The notes beneath the pieces were generated by a model that was not told the origin of the DNA, searched no databases, and saw only the letters and a list, made by a program, of their open reading frames with translations. From assembly GCA_946811185.2 (NCBI GenBank), contig OX328101.1, positions 28,628,122-28,692,121 on the forward strand: a stretch of DNA of 64,000 nt, in the 5' to 3' direction. This DNA comes from Hippopus hippopus (Eukaryota; Mollusca; Bivalvia; Cardiida; Cardiidae). Shown in pieces: positions 44,501-51,425 of this stretch; within the stretch, counting starts at the first letter, position 1, and the number at the start of each line of letters is the position of its first letter. Both the position numbers and the translations under genes were made by a program.

Positions 44501-46940
44501 AGAAATCCCTTTAATAAAGAAAGACTTTAATATGTCTACTGCATTTTTTTTTCGTTCGGTGTAGACTTAACTTCAATCTAAAAAGGTTTATTGTTTACAA
44601 ATATAAATGAGGATTTTGGTATGAAGAAAAAAGTAGGATATTCATGTTGTGAATGCAGGGAATTAACAGTTTGTCAATAACCCGATTTTTGATGAGGTAG
44701 ACTGGTCCTTTGACTTGCAGAAAATTGATCAATAGCAAAAGTTTCGACTCAGGCCAGCCTGCGCGAACTGCGCAGGCTGGTATGGTCGAAACTTTTTGCA
44801 GATGCATTGAACCCTATTTTCATATAGCATGGCTCATACATTTCGTATTTTCTTATTTTCTTTAGACATCGACGGGCGGTATCATTACGTTAAAAACAGA
44901 GATTCCTCCGGATACAGTCTATTGTTTTTATGCTTCCACTCTCGATGGCAAAAGGTAAGCCTTAAAGTCTCATTCCAGGCATTCGTTGACAAGGTTTAAC
45001 CGAGACATCTGCAAATTCCGTGAACTCTGCTTCGGTAAATCTCGTCCTCCGAACCGACTAGTTTACTAGAAAATCTGTTACATCTGATCATGGTAAACGA
45101 ACATAAACCGGGTATTCACGGAAACAGACGAAGAGAGTGATGTAGATCTAGTGCGATTGGTCTCAGTTCAATAAAGCCATCATCTGTTAGTTCTGATCCC
45201 ACGTCGTTATACACAGGTCTACCAGTATATATTTTGAAATGGGCGAAAACACGTATATCCAGAGAAAATGTTCCTGCGATGTCTGATGAAAATGTCTGCA
45301 GTAATCACAAAAATATACGAAAATGTCAAAGTTGTGTCGTCTGCAAATGCCATCAATTTAGACAAGGTGAGATTTTTTGTCATTTAGTCAAGAGTTAAAA
45401 TGGTCATAAGCACTTTTGATTGGTTGCAGGAAGGATTTTCGATTGTTGAGGGCAACGCCAGGAAATCCCAGCAAACCTCAGGTTCATCCGGTCTTATGGC
45501 GCAAGAAATATGTTAAACCTCTGGTAAGAACAGCTACTACTTTATTGTTTGTGTCTAACGCCGTTTTCAACATTATTTCAGTGATACAGCAGTGACCAGT
45601 GCACCTAGTCATGCGTTTCTGGTGTCTCTTGTATCACTTGCACAACATGCTTTTCAGACAACTGGTTGCTTTCCCGAATATGCATCGTCAAAATAATCAA
45701 TAGATTGCTCAGCTGGTGTAGAGGAATGGACCCTGCTGCAATCACTATCATCGATCTTTGGATAGAATTTATCCGATCTTGAAATCGAACCAGTGACCCC
45801 TCGGTTTCAGGCTCTGTAGATTATCGACTGAGTTACTGGGCCTCGCAGCTTCAGCAATTACATCATGACTCTAAAGTCAAATTCAACCTTTCCCAAGCAA
45901 TCCTGTGTTATAACGACCCTGAGGAAAGAAAGCTTTTGAAAACTTTGTGGAAAAAAGAGAAATTGGTGGACCCAGATGAAATTCTAAGCAACGATACACT
46001 TTTTTTGATTCAAAAGAGAAAAAGTAATGAATAGTTCGCAATCTGAGACTTTGATCTACAATTACTAATTCTTTTGACTTGGCCTATTTTTAGAGTGAGA
46101 CTTCGTTTGAAGCGGAAATGGATAACCCGGATGTTGGCTGGACGGCATTTTTTATCCAGGTAGTTTATTTTGATATAACATAAGGTATACATGTACTTTG
46201 ATATACTTTTACACACTGTATTGAATTACATTTGAGCCATGCTTTTTGAAAATGGGGTTTAATGCATCTCTAAAAATATCGACCAAGGTCAGCCTGCGCA
46301 GTTTGCGCAGGCTGACCTGAGTCGAAATTTGGCTATTGTTAAATTTTCTGTATGTCGTAAGACCAGTCTACCTCAGTATTCAGTCGGTTGTTATACAAAA
46401 TGGTATGAGGCATCACGGAGATGCTTTAAATCCTCTTTTGCTAGATCGCCACTCATTTACATTTTCCTATTCATAGATACCGTATTTTGTATTAAAAAAA
46501 TAGAGAATGGATTACAAAACAGAAACTTGGAGTCATTCACTGTTTAGCAGACAATAAAATTTTAGACTCGGTGAATTTGAAAGCAATTCCAGGCGATAAA
46601 GCAAATGTGACTCAAGCAATGGGATCTGTCTTCGATACGACAGAAAACATTGTGAAAAAAAAGAGAAATTGCTCTTACTCGGCAATTACTTTAATTCTTC
46701 AAAATGGACAGTAGAGGTTTATACATGTACGTTTTACTCAGTGTAAAACAATGCAATACGCAAACACTGATCGTCTATTCAAATAAATGAGTTTATTTTC
46801 TATCAATAAATATTTTCTAGGTTACATTTCCCGGCCTTGCAGACTCTGTCCTAGAATTCACAACCCAAACACTGATCATTCCCGACACCTACCCTTTCGG
46901 AGACTGCCACGGAGCCCAGTGTCGAGGGACTCTAGTCTAG
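33903..46940 (+). CDS. Secreted PhoPQ-related (PqaA/AprA-like) alpha/beta-hydrolase-type protein, complete, 14 exons
   Basis: A complete 483-residue protein. Exons: 33903-34083, 36109-36220, 37122-37233, 38188-38304, 39098-39190, 39773-39862, 40719-40848, 41268-41388, 42224-42311, 43650-43688, 44866-44954, 45430-45523, 46094-46159, 46821-46940, all GT-AG and in phase, ending TAG. Residues 1 to about 19 form a signal peptide (RLVCTLILL core). Family landmarks: WWHYLYITVP (68-77), IDGGSN (90-95), EDAIIAWTWK (145-154), GASKRGWTTW (202-211), GDEFF (296-300), NAEHS (323-327). The likely triad is S204, D297, H326. The family includes bacterial PqaA and the Dictyostelium secreted proliferation repressor AprA; metazoan members exist but their role is not established. 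No retention signal or membrane segment is visible, so I infer secretion. The intron density shows a resident animal gene, not bacterial contamination. Confidence 0.93.
34130..34340 (-). mobile_element. F1 MITE in AprA-like intron 1, 50 bases after exon 1
   Basis: GATAACGACCCCGTGGAAAA to TATGGTAAAGAGTCAA; hairpin GCCGATAACCAGC decayed. Confidence 0.75.
34381..34625 (+). mobile_element. F4 element with two GC palindromes
   Basis: GGACATTTGCGTAAAGTGTC at left mirrors GACACTTTACGCAAATGTCC at right. Palindrome 1: GGATTAGCCTGCGC/GCGCAGGCTAATCC. Palindrome 2: TAGCCTGCGC/GCGCAGGCTGAT, one mismatch. Ends TTCGCGTGTTGCAAGCCAT. Confidence 0.85.
34968..35190. repeat. 107-bp tandem pair with inverted ends
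   Basis: TCGGTRAATATCGTGTAACA recurs at 34992 and 35099 with nearly identical 80-base continuations. AGGTCTACGATCCCTAACTC at the start is the inverse of GAGTTAGGGGCCCTAGACCT at the end. Confidence 0.85.
35193..35568 (+). pseudogene. Decayed duplicate of AprA-like exon 2, split by a SINE
   Basis: With the SINE at 35241-35531 and one 11-base target copy removed, the sequence follows exon 2: an AG acceptor position, GAGC, then the exact run ATGGTGGCATTACCT and ATAGATATCA. It has an extra base before the TGGTGG codons and further decay after, so it cannot code. Confidence 0.7.
35241..35531 (-). mobile_element. tRNA-derived SINE (type A) with 11-bp target duplication
   Basis: Read on the minus strand it starts with a tRNA-like head: A box TAGCTCAGTTGG, B box GGTTCGATTCC. 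ATATAACTGAT flanks it at 35230-35240 and 35532-35542. It interrupts the decayed exon-2 copy. A second copy of the family lies at 40127-40562. Confidence 0.88.
35838..36066 (+). mobile_element. F1 MITE, near consensus, 43 bases before AprA-like exon 2
   Basis: TTAACACTTTACCAAACGAC to GTGTGGTAAAGGGTTGA with a perfect central palindrome at 35953-36004. It fills the region expected to hold the branch point and upstream intron sequence of exon 2. Confidence 0.92.
36109..36220 (+). CDS. AprA-like exon 2 (residues 61-98)
   Basis: Acceptor TTACAG, then DLQSQPIWWHYLYITVP and GFLFIDGGSNND. The IDGGSN strand-loop is typical of the family. Donor GTAAGT, phase 2. A full F1 element ends 43 bases upstream, and a decayed copy of this exon lies about 0.9 kb upstream. 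Confidence 0.92.
36286..36498 (+). mobile_element. F3 TTAA MITE in AprA-like intron 2
   Basis: TTAACCCTTAGAGCGCTGAA to GCTTTAAGGCTTAA; hairpin GGCTGCACCTTTTGTGCAGCC. A poly-A run follows at 36499-36529. Confidence 0.85.
37122..37233 (+). CDS. AprA-like exon 3 (residues 98-135)
   Basis: Encodes PPSETDTFVMLTTVVAATTN, then TVGACLKQIPNQPIVFK, the family helix and 'QxPNQP' segment. Acceptor CACCAG, donor GTGAGT, phase 0 out. Confidence 0.92.
37268..37545. mobile_element. Foldback element with a duplicated arm, AprA-like intron 3
   Basis: Left arm ATCAACTGGTTGTATGTGG, AAAATCTGTCACTCGAATGG. The inverse (CCATTCGAGTGACAGATTTT, CACAACCAGTTGAT) occurs twice, at 37381-37456 and 37467-37545. Starts 34 bases after exon 3. 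Confidence 0.87.
37759..37983 (+). mobile_element. F3-related MITE
   Basis: TTAACTCTTTCGTCGCATCC to GCGCTGAAAGACTTAG; hairpin TTAGACTGCACAGAAC and GTGCAGTCTGATC. Same subfamily as 43232-43440. Confidence 0.72.
38188..38304 (+). CDS. AprA-like exon 4 (residues 136-174)
   Basis: Encodes ADPIQQRRTEDAIIAWTWKT, then DPEILLRMPMTK. The EDAxIAWTWK motif is diagnostic of PhoPQ-related proteins. Acceptor CTTAG, donor GTACGC, phase 0. Confidence 0.95.
38405..38844 (+). mobile_element. Two F1 MITEs, head to tail, sharing a boundary
   Basis: 38405-38632 (TTAATTCTTTACTAGACGAC to CTGGTAAAGGGTCAA, perfect hairpin) and 38629-38844 (TCAATTCTTTACCAGACGAC to AATGAAGGATTAA, decayed hairpin). The junction TCAA is a one-base variant of TTAA. 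Confidence 0.87.
39098..39190 (+). CDS. AprA-like exon 5 (residues 175-205, nucleophile elbow)
   Basis: Encodes AGVRALDTISDLTQKK, then KFLVAGASK. S204 in GASK sits where alpha/beta hydrolases have the nucleophile. Acceptor TTTCAG, donor GTATGT, phase 0. Confidence 0.95.
39231..39520 (+). mobile_element. SINE type B, diverged, in AprA-like intron 5
   Basis: Starts CCGAGCTCGGCAGGTCAGTC and retains GGAAAGCAGCGTTGTGGCTT and GCATGGATAGGTG of type B. Diverged and partly rearranged. Confidence 0.6.
39773..39862 (+). CDS. AprA-like exon 6 (residues 206-235)
   Basis: Encodes RGWTTWTVGAVDNRVVAIAP, then IVMDLLHIQT, completing the GASKRGWTTW motif across the splice junction. Acceptor CATAG, donor GTTTGT, phase 0. 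Confidence 0.95.
40127..40562 (-). mobile_element. SINE type A copy split by an F3 element
   Basis: The parts at 40127-40302 and about 40490-40562 match the body of the SINE at 35241-35531 (TTTATCGTCGCCA, GGACGAAACCCATCT, TCTCATCCGAAAGACTATTA). The middle is an F3 copy whose left boundary is TTAA at 40299-40302. Confidence 0.75.
40299..40490 (+). mobile_element. F3 TTAA MITE inside SINE type A
   Basis: TTAACTCTTAGGCTGCTAAG at left; long perfect hairpin GATCAAGATCAGACTGCAC/GTGCAGTCTGATCTTGGATC around 40348-40394. Right end decayed (TTTAATTTTAG). Confidence 0.82.
40719..40848 (+). CDS. AprA-like exon 7 (residues 236-279)
   Basis: Encodes NLHHYYRSLGGWTFAFDDYY, then DLDSPYIKAMADIIDPI. The HHYRSxGGWTFAFxDYY stretch is a family hallmark. 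Acceptor TTTCAG, donor GTAAGT, phase 1 out. Confidence 0.95.
40981..41128 (-). mobile_element. F2 element, deleted
   Basis: GTGCTCTGGCAAAAAGGGGG to CATAGAGCATGGCTCATT; hairpin shortened to CAGTCTTGGAGGACTG. In AprA-like intron 7. Confidence 0.8.
41268..41388 (+). CDS. AprA-like exon 8 (residues 279-319, GDEFF)
   Basis: Encodes SYNDRYANKPKYITSTGGDE, then FFMVDDAKYYYNEIQG. D297 of GDEFF is the probable catalytic acid. Acceptor TTTCAG, donor GTAGAA, phase 2. A long (GA)n microsatellite starts 20 bases after the exon. Confidence 0.95.
41408..41525. repeat. (GA)n and (GACAGA)n microsatellite
   Basis: About 60 bases of uninterrupted GA followed by GACAGA-type units, 20 bases after AprA-like exon 8. 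Confidence 0.95.
41936..42151 (+). mobile_element. F1 MITE 73 bases before AprA-like exon 9
   Basis: TTTAACAAATTACAAAATTT to TTCGGTAAAGGGTTAA; hairpin AAATGCTGCTTATCAGCATT. A half copy (41825-41930, minus) precedes it. Confidence 0.8.
42224..42311 (+). CDS. AprA-like exon 9 (residues 319-348, catalytic His)
   Basis: Encodes MVPNAEHSLAGHETSLLFGI, then RSFYLSVMQ. H326 in NAEHS is the likely catalytic histidine. Acceptor TACAG, donor GTACAC, phase 0. Confidence 0.95.
42551..42800 (+). mobile_element. SINE type B copy in AprA-like intron 9
   Basis: GAGCCGCGGTAGCGAAATCGG head, GACTTGAGACCAGCGG, and the GGAAAGCAGCCAGTGGC body segment identify the family (shown in pieces). The tail is diverged. 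Confidence 0.7.
43028..43440. mobile_element. F1 MITE followed by F3-related MITE
   Basis: 43028-43234 is F1 minus (TTAACAAACAATCCCGAGCT to TCGGTAAAGACTTGA) with a perfect hairpin core. 43232-43440 is F3-like (TTGACTCTTTCTGCGCCAAA, AGATCAGACTGCACG). Confidence 0.78.
43471..43611. mobile_element. 141-bp near-perfect foldback, 39 bases before AprA-like exon 10
   Basis: TTGTACGGTCAGGTGGCA at the left mirrors TGCCACCTGACCGTACAA at the right; AACTTGTTCACGGCTGTG and ATCATGTCGCC also match, giving arms of about 60 bases around a short loop CTCGCCTTCGGCT. Confidence 0.93.
43650..43688 (+). CDS. AprA-like exon 10 (residues 349-361)
   Basis: A 39-base microexon encoding GKPLPQMNWTLNT, with an N-glycosylation sequon (NWT). 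Acceptor TTTTTTAG, donor GTATGT, phase 0. A long hairpin ends 39 bases upstream. Confidence 0.85.
43699..43922 (-). mobile_element. F1 MITE 10 bases after AprA-like exon 10
   Basis: GACCTTTACCACACAATCCC to TTAGGTAAAGAGTTC. Hairpin ATAGTGGTAACCAGCAGTTT, with one arm changed. Confidence 0.8.
44043..44115. repeat. Hairpin, 73 bases, AprA-like intron 10
   Basis: ACATTGGCAACTCCCTCT faces AGAGGGAGTCGCCAATATGT with loop TATTATATATAG. Not part of F1-F4. Confidence 0.8.
44690..44837 (-). mobile_element. F2 element, truncated, in AprA-like intron 10
   Basis: GATGAGGTAGACTGGTCCTT, GCCAGCCTGCGCGAACTGCG and TAGCATGGCTCAT; left third missing. It ends 28 bases before exon 11. Confidence 0.8.
44866..44954 (+). 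CDS. AprA-like exon 11 (residues 362-391)
   Basis: Encodes TSTGGIITLKTEIPPDTVYC, then FYASTLDGK, the start of the C-terminal beta-rich region. Acceptor TTTAG, donor GTAAGC, phase 2. Confidence 0.9.
45430..45523 (+). CDS. AprA-like exon 12 (residues 391-422)
   Basis: Encodes KDFRLLRATPGNPSKPQVHP, then VLWRKKYVKPL; RDFR(L)xxxTP is typical of the family. Acceptor TTGCAG, donor GTAAGA, phase 0. Confidence 0.9.
45545..45848 (-). mobile_element. SINE type B (reverse) in AprA-like intron 12
   Basis: Contains AACGCCGTTTTCAACATTAT and CCAGTGCACCTAGTCATGCG at its left (tail) side and the degenerate tRNA-like head near 45780-45845. Matches the 57001 copy. Confidence 0.7.
46094..46159 (+). CDS. AprA-like exon 13 (residues 423-444)
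   Basis: A 66-base exon encoding SETSFEAEMDNPDVGWTAFF, with the GWTAFF motif expected near the C-terminus. Acceptor TTTTTAG, donor GTAGTT, phase 0. Confidence 0.92.
46234..46458 (+). mobile_element. F2 element in AprA-like intron 13
   Basis: GAGCCATGCTTTTTGAAAAT, hairpin GGTCAGCCTGCGC/GCGCAGGCTGACC, then GTCGTAAGACCAGTCTACC. An F1 half copy follows at 46543-46680. Confidence 0.8.
46821..46940 (+). CDS. AprA-like exon 14 (residues 445-483, stop)
   Basis: Encodes VTFPGLADSVLEFTTQTLII, then PDTYPFGDCHGAQCRGTLV and TAG at 46938-46940. The FPG and 'T.VxVxPDTYPF' pattern matches the family's end. The two cysteines in CHGAQC could form a disulfide. Confidence 0.93.
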   Translation, partial: VTFPGLADSVLEFTTQTLIIPDTYPFGDCHGAQCRGTLV

Positions 46941-46990
46941 GGTTTGTGGTGATGAAGAAAAAACACCGGTGTCTTCTGAAAACATACGAT

Positions 46991-47202
46991 TTAACCCTGA
47001 TCCTGCTAAATAAATCAAATGAAACTTTCAAGCCAATAGTAAAAATCCGATTGATAATATATCAACTTTATTTTTTTGAGAAAAATATCTCCTTATCGGA
47101 TGGTGCAGATTCAAGATCAGACTGCACGTTCTGTGCAGTCTGATCTTGATCTACACTGCCCGCAAAACGTCGGTGAGTCGCGCTCAGTAGCCTAAGGGCC
47201 AA
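46991..47202 (-). mobile_element. F3 TTAA MITE in the AprA-like 3' flank
   Basis: TTAACCCTGATCCTGCTAAA to GTAGCCTAAGGGCCAA; long hairpin AAGATCAGACTGCACG/GTGCAGTCTGATCTTG. It carries the first AATAAA after the stop codon. Confidence 0.87.
47009..47014 (+). promoter_or_regulatory. First AATAAA after the AprA-like stop codon
   Basis: The nearest canonical poly(A) signal hexamer, 68 bases after the stop codon. It lies inside an F3 MITE (46991-47202), so the element may supply the gene's 3' end. Use is inferred only. Confidence 0.35.
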
Positions 47203-47807
47203 TCAACTTGTCTTGTTATATCTCATATAGAGTCTATATTCTTCCGGTTTAATTGAGTCCAGGTCGAAGTCGTGCAAGACGTTTGTTGTCAAAAATGGTA
47301 ATACATGTACATTTTTTTGGCGGGAAGTAAAATATTTTTAAAATCACTGTCTAACGTCTGAGCAATTTCTTCATTTTCCTCAATGATCCAAAGCCATGTT
47401 GACTACAAGTTTAAAAGAGAGAAAATTAAACTTGTAACAAAGTAAAGCGTGCCATTACGTTTATTGTATGGCTCTGCTAATGAAAAGGGACACAAATCCA
47501 TAATACACTTGTTTTCAAGGTTGCAAGAGTTGTAGCCAATTGCAGCTGTGACAGTGTTTCTAGATCTCTCCTTGGCTATTTGTCGTCTGAAATATCTATA
47601 ATTCTATCATCTTATAATATGGTTTCCCGGATTTCATTTAGCTGTAGTCCTGTCGATGAAGTCAAATCAAGTAAACATATTAGGTGTTTATCCATGAGGG
47701 CGAATTAATGTATGATTTTTCTTCTCATACTAAGAAACTGCACTCTCATTTACAAAGTTGTCTTCATAGCGCAGTGGGTTAGACAGCTGCTCTGAGAGTC
47801 TTTTTGC

Positions 47808-48295
47808 CGAGCCCCAGTCGGTAGCGTCCAAGACTTAACCCTTATCCTGCTAAATAAAAGAAATAAAACTTTCAAGCCGATAGTAAAAACCCAAATGTTT
47901 CTATTTCAAAAGTATTTTTGGATGAAAGATATCTCCTAGTTGGACAGTGTAGATCTAAGATCAGACTGCATGTTCTGTGCAGTCTGATCTTGAACTACGA
48001 TGTCCGCAGAAGGTCAGTGAGTCGCGCTTAGTAGCCTAAGGCTTAAGACCAGGGGGTCGCTGGTTCGAATCCTTCAGCGTGGCCAATTTCTTTCCTAGGA
48101 TTAATGAAAGTCACTGCGACAGGATTCATTCTTCTCTCACCGCTGATCATTATTTCCATGATGATTATGTGGGAAAGCAGCCAGTGACTTGGGAAGTATA
48201 TTGTGTGAATTACTGATAAAAGTAACTCCAGGAAAGCATGGATAAGTACACTTGCCGCCACGACATAACCGAAATAATGTTAAAACGGTGTTAAA
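47808..48295 (+). mobile_element. SINE type B interrupted by an F3 element
   Basis: The head GCCCCAGTCGGTAGCG is at about 47813 and the body resumes at 48047 (GACCAGGGGGTCGC, GTTCGAATCC). The gap 47835-48046 is an F3 copy. The uninterrupted SINE at 42551-42800 gives the original junction ACTTGAGACC, so TTAA was duplicated. Confidence 0.85.
47835..48046 (-). mobile_element. F3 TTAA MITE with proven TTAA duplication
   Basis: TTAACCCTTATCCTGC to GCCTAAGGCTTAA. It sits inside SINE type B. The empty SINE site reads ACTT(G/A)AGACC, so one TTAA became two on insertion. Confidence 0.9.
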
Positions 48296-48299
48296 CACT

Positions 48300-49060
48300 A
48301 TGCAATCAGTCAATCAATCTCATTTACAACTTTTTTGACAAAATGCTCATACGAACATCATTTATCAAGTTAGTCGTACTTGGCTTTCTGTTAATTTTAA
48401 AGCGTTTCCAATGCTGTTGTACTAGCAGTTCGAGGTAGACCATAAGGTGGTGAAGCTTAGGAATGCAGCCCTCTTTCCCTACTGACCAGTACTTATTTTC
48501 CCCGTGCTAATTTGATCACTGTAACATCGGTCAAGTCGTGTAATAAAAATGGACACAATAATAATTGCAATATAATCTGGATCTGATCATAAAGTATGCC
48601 GTTGAAGATAACATGATTTCTGATACTGCAGGTAGACAGTTTTTGCTTATTTCTTTAAACAAATGGATCAAACAGCTTTTGAACTGAATGGTCAAGTACA
48701 CTGCCAATGGGCAGACAAAATACAAAATTATTTCATTGCAACTAGATATAGAGCTAATTATGGTGTAACTCGGAGACATTTGGAGAAAAACTTGAAATAC
48801 AATTCCTCTGTAGCAAGTATCAAGAGCAGGTACTTAGACCGAGAAAATGTCACATCAACCACGTGACCGGATATGTACAAGACAAATATAGAAATCAACA
48901 TCACCCAGGCGGAAATCACGCGTAAAGTTACAGTTTTTCATTTTCTTTAGTGCAGATTGTTAAATAAGAATGGCGTCTATTGATGGTATCACGCAGAAAT
49001 CCACGAAAGATCATATAGAGATTTTCATGTAAGCTTTGACCGAGACAGAAAATTGGATAA
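48300..49060. other. Intergenic, no gene seen
   Basis: No family named here matches. The ORF at 48663-48866 (67 codons) shows no domain, signal peptide or splice context that I would trust. Confidence 0.5.
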
Positions 49061-49064
49061 AAAA

Positions 49065-49455
49065 CCAAGCCTACATTTGAAAAGCGGGTTTCTGTCTACG
49101 GTGTTACCGTATGAAACAAAAATAGATAAAAAAAAACTCTGTTGGTCCGACAAAATTTCCGATGAAAATTGAAACCAGAGCTCCAGATAGAGGGAATGAT
49201 TTCGATTTCAAATTTGAAAATATTAATTATTCTCTACTAAACCCTATGTTATGGGTACTCATTAGAATCGTCTCATTGAGACGATTCTAATAAGTACCCA
49301 CAACATAGGGTTTGAAAGAGAAATAATGGATTTAGAATACCGTCACTCCCTCTTATCTGGAGCTCTGTTGAAACCCTTCCACACCATTCTGCCATAACTA
49401 TCTAACCATACAGCTGAGTATACGACATTTTACTAGACAAATGTAGGCAGCTTTT
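49065..49455. mobile_element. Large foldback element
   Basis: The centre ATTAGAATCGTCTCA/TGAGACGATTCTAAT is at 49264-49293, extending outwards through AAACCCTATGTTATGGGTAC, CCAGAGCTCCAGATA and AGCCTACATTTG, each mirrored on the right (CAAATGTAGGC). Confidence 0.87.
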
Positions 49456-49495
49456 TAAATCTTGGATACCTTTGTGGAAGAAACTTGGTCCCGAA

Positions 49496-49630
49496 ATTCA
49501 CCAACCACTCTTCAGAAATTTTTTTGTCTTATTCTCAAGAATTATCTTAATTTGCAAGTAACACAACTTCTGATCGGCTAAACCAAGTCTAGGATTAGAC
49601 TTAGAATAACACGAAGAATGGTTGGTGAAT
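49496..49630. mobile_element. Small TIR element (~135 bp)
   Basis: ATTCACCAACCACTCTTC at left, GAAGAATGGTTGGTGAAT at right. A solo end (CACCAACCACTC) recurs at 49652. Confidence 0.75.
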
Positions 49631-49688
49631 ACGGACCATGGACCCATATCCACCAACCACTCTAAACTGTAGACTATCTACATATGGT

Positions 49689-49952
49689 CTGTAACATACG
49701 AAAAAGGGGCATTCGGATATTTGCGTAAAATGTAGTCTCTAATCAGCCTGCGCAGTCCGCGCAGGCTAATCCGAGACGGCACTTCACGTCAATATTAGAT
49801 TTTGTCCTACAGAAGACTTGCGTGAAATAGAAAATCACACACGATCGGAAAGTGTCGTCTCGGATCAGCCTGCGCGGACTGCGCAGGCTGATCCGAGACG
49901 ACACTTTACGCAAATGTCCGAATGCCCCTTTTCGCGTGTTGCAAGCCATGTG
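49689..49952 (-). mobile_element. F4 element, full length
   Basis: ACGAAAAAGGGGCATTCGGA to GAATGCCCCTTTTCGCGTG. Palindrome 1 CAGCCTGCGC/GCGCAGGCTAA; palindrome 2 GGATCAGCCTGCGC/GCGCAGGCTGATCC is perfect. Confidence 0.87.
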
Positions 49953-49995
49953 CTAAATGGGAAAAACACAAAATTTGCACAATATCATACATATA

Positions 49996-50258
49996 AATCA
50001 TGCTCTGGCAAAAAGAGGCTTAATGCATGTCCGTGGTGCATCATATAAATCAAGTCATCACATAATTCTGGATCCATAAAATCCAGTTTGTCTGACAATC
50101 AACTGAATCATGAAGTAAACTGGTCCTATGACATGAAGAAAATTTATAAAATAGCAAAAAGTTTCGGCCCAGGTTAGCCTGCGCAGACCGCGCAGGCTAA
50201 CCTGGGTCGAAACTTTTTGCAGATGCATTAAGCCCCCTTTTCGCCAGAGCATGGCTTT
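49996..50258 (-). mobile_element. F2 element, full length, matched arm changes
   Basis: ATCATGCTCTGGCAAAAAGA to CGCCAGAGCATGGCT. The hairpin reads CCAGGTTAGCCTGCGC/GCGCAGGCTAACCTGG: TCAG became TTAG and CTGA became CTAA on opposite arms. Confidence 0.9.
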
Positions 50259-50522
50259 TTACAGAGTCTATAGTTCTGTCATGACAGTTTAGATGTTTAT
50301 AATACTTTGTCTTCGTTCTGCTGTATTCTCAGTCATGCATATGCTAATGGAAATTCACACGCGAACATTCGCAACAGAAATTAAAAGCGCAATTCATGTT
50401 TTAACACTTTACAGAGGCTGTTCTATTAAACTTGATTAGCTTTCTCAAGTTTGGAATTAGAAGCAGTGTTAAATAATCATAACACAGACACTCGAACTCG
50501 TCAGTTACCACACAATAAATGG

Positions 50523-50765
50523 CGTCATGCTCTGTGAAAAGGGGGCTTTATGCATCTGCAAAACGTATTGACCCATGTAAGCCTGCGCAGTTCGCACAAA
50601 CTGACCTTGCTATGATCGATTTTCTGCATGTCAAAGGACTAACCTCATGATTCGGTCACTTGTTATACAAAATGGATTTTATGGATCCCTGATTATGTGA
50701 TGACTTGCTCGGTATAATGCATCACGAAGATGCATTAAGTCCCGTTTTGCGAGAGCATGGCCAGA
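50523..50765 (+). mobile_element. F2 element, hairpin decayed
   Basis: GTCATGCTCTGTGAAAAGGG, GCCTGCGCAGTTCGCACAAA, GTTTTGCGAGAGCATGGCC. Confidence 0.8.
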
Positions 50766-51164
50766 TTATATGTACAACCTCTCTGTCATAAAAAATAACA
50801 ACAATTATGATTGAAAAAAGAAATGGAAAGAAGCAACTGTATGTTGCCAATAATGCCCCGCCCCCTTTTTAAACAAGGTTTTCTTTCTTCATCAAAAAGA
50901 CATTTCTCCTTCCATCATTACATCTCCTTTCAATGACCTGCACACCCGTTGTATTCACTGCTGTTAATAGTCTGTATGATGATTGGTTTAGAAATTTCAA
51001 AGACACACAGTTTCTGATTGGCATGATACAAAATTAGAAGATGAATAGGTTTACATCATTATTTTATTGACATTTGTTTTGGATTATAAGACTGAAACCG
51101 TAAAACGAAAGCAGACATACTGATCTTGATTTTGGTCTACACTATCCGCAAAATATGTATCAGT

Positions 51165-51425
51165 CGTTTCCTGACAAAGGAGGGTTTAATGCATAGGCCT
51201 ATCTGTGCTGCATTACACTAAGTAAGTCATCGCATACATATGGAACCATAAAATCCATTTTGTGTAATAATCGACCGAAACTGGATGAAGAATAGCCCTT
51301 GACATACAAAATTTTAACATTAGCAAAAAGTATCGACTGAGGTCAGCCTGCGCGGAGTGCGCAGGCTGACCTGGGTCGATACTTTTTGCAGATGCTTTAA
51401 ACCCCTTTTCCGCAATGCATGGCTC
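51165..51425 (-). mobile_element. F2 element
   Basis: Opens TTTCCTGACAAAGGAGGGTT; hairpin GGTCAGCCTGCGCGGAGTGC then GCAGGCTGACC; ends TTCCGCAATGCATGGCTC. Confidence 0.83.

Noticed and set aside
33903..46940. PhoPQ-type gene as bacterial contamination or a very recent transfer
   Set aside because: Fourteen exons with GT-AG introns full of host MITEs and SINEs show a resident eukaryotic gene.
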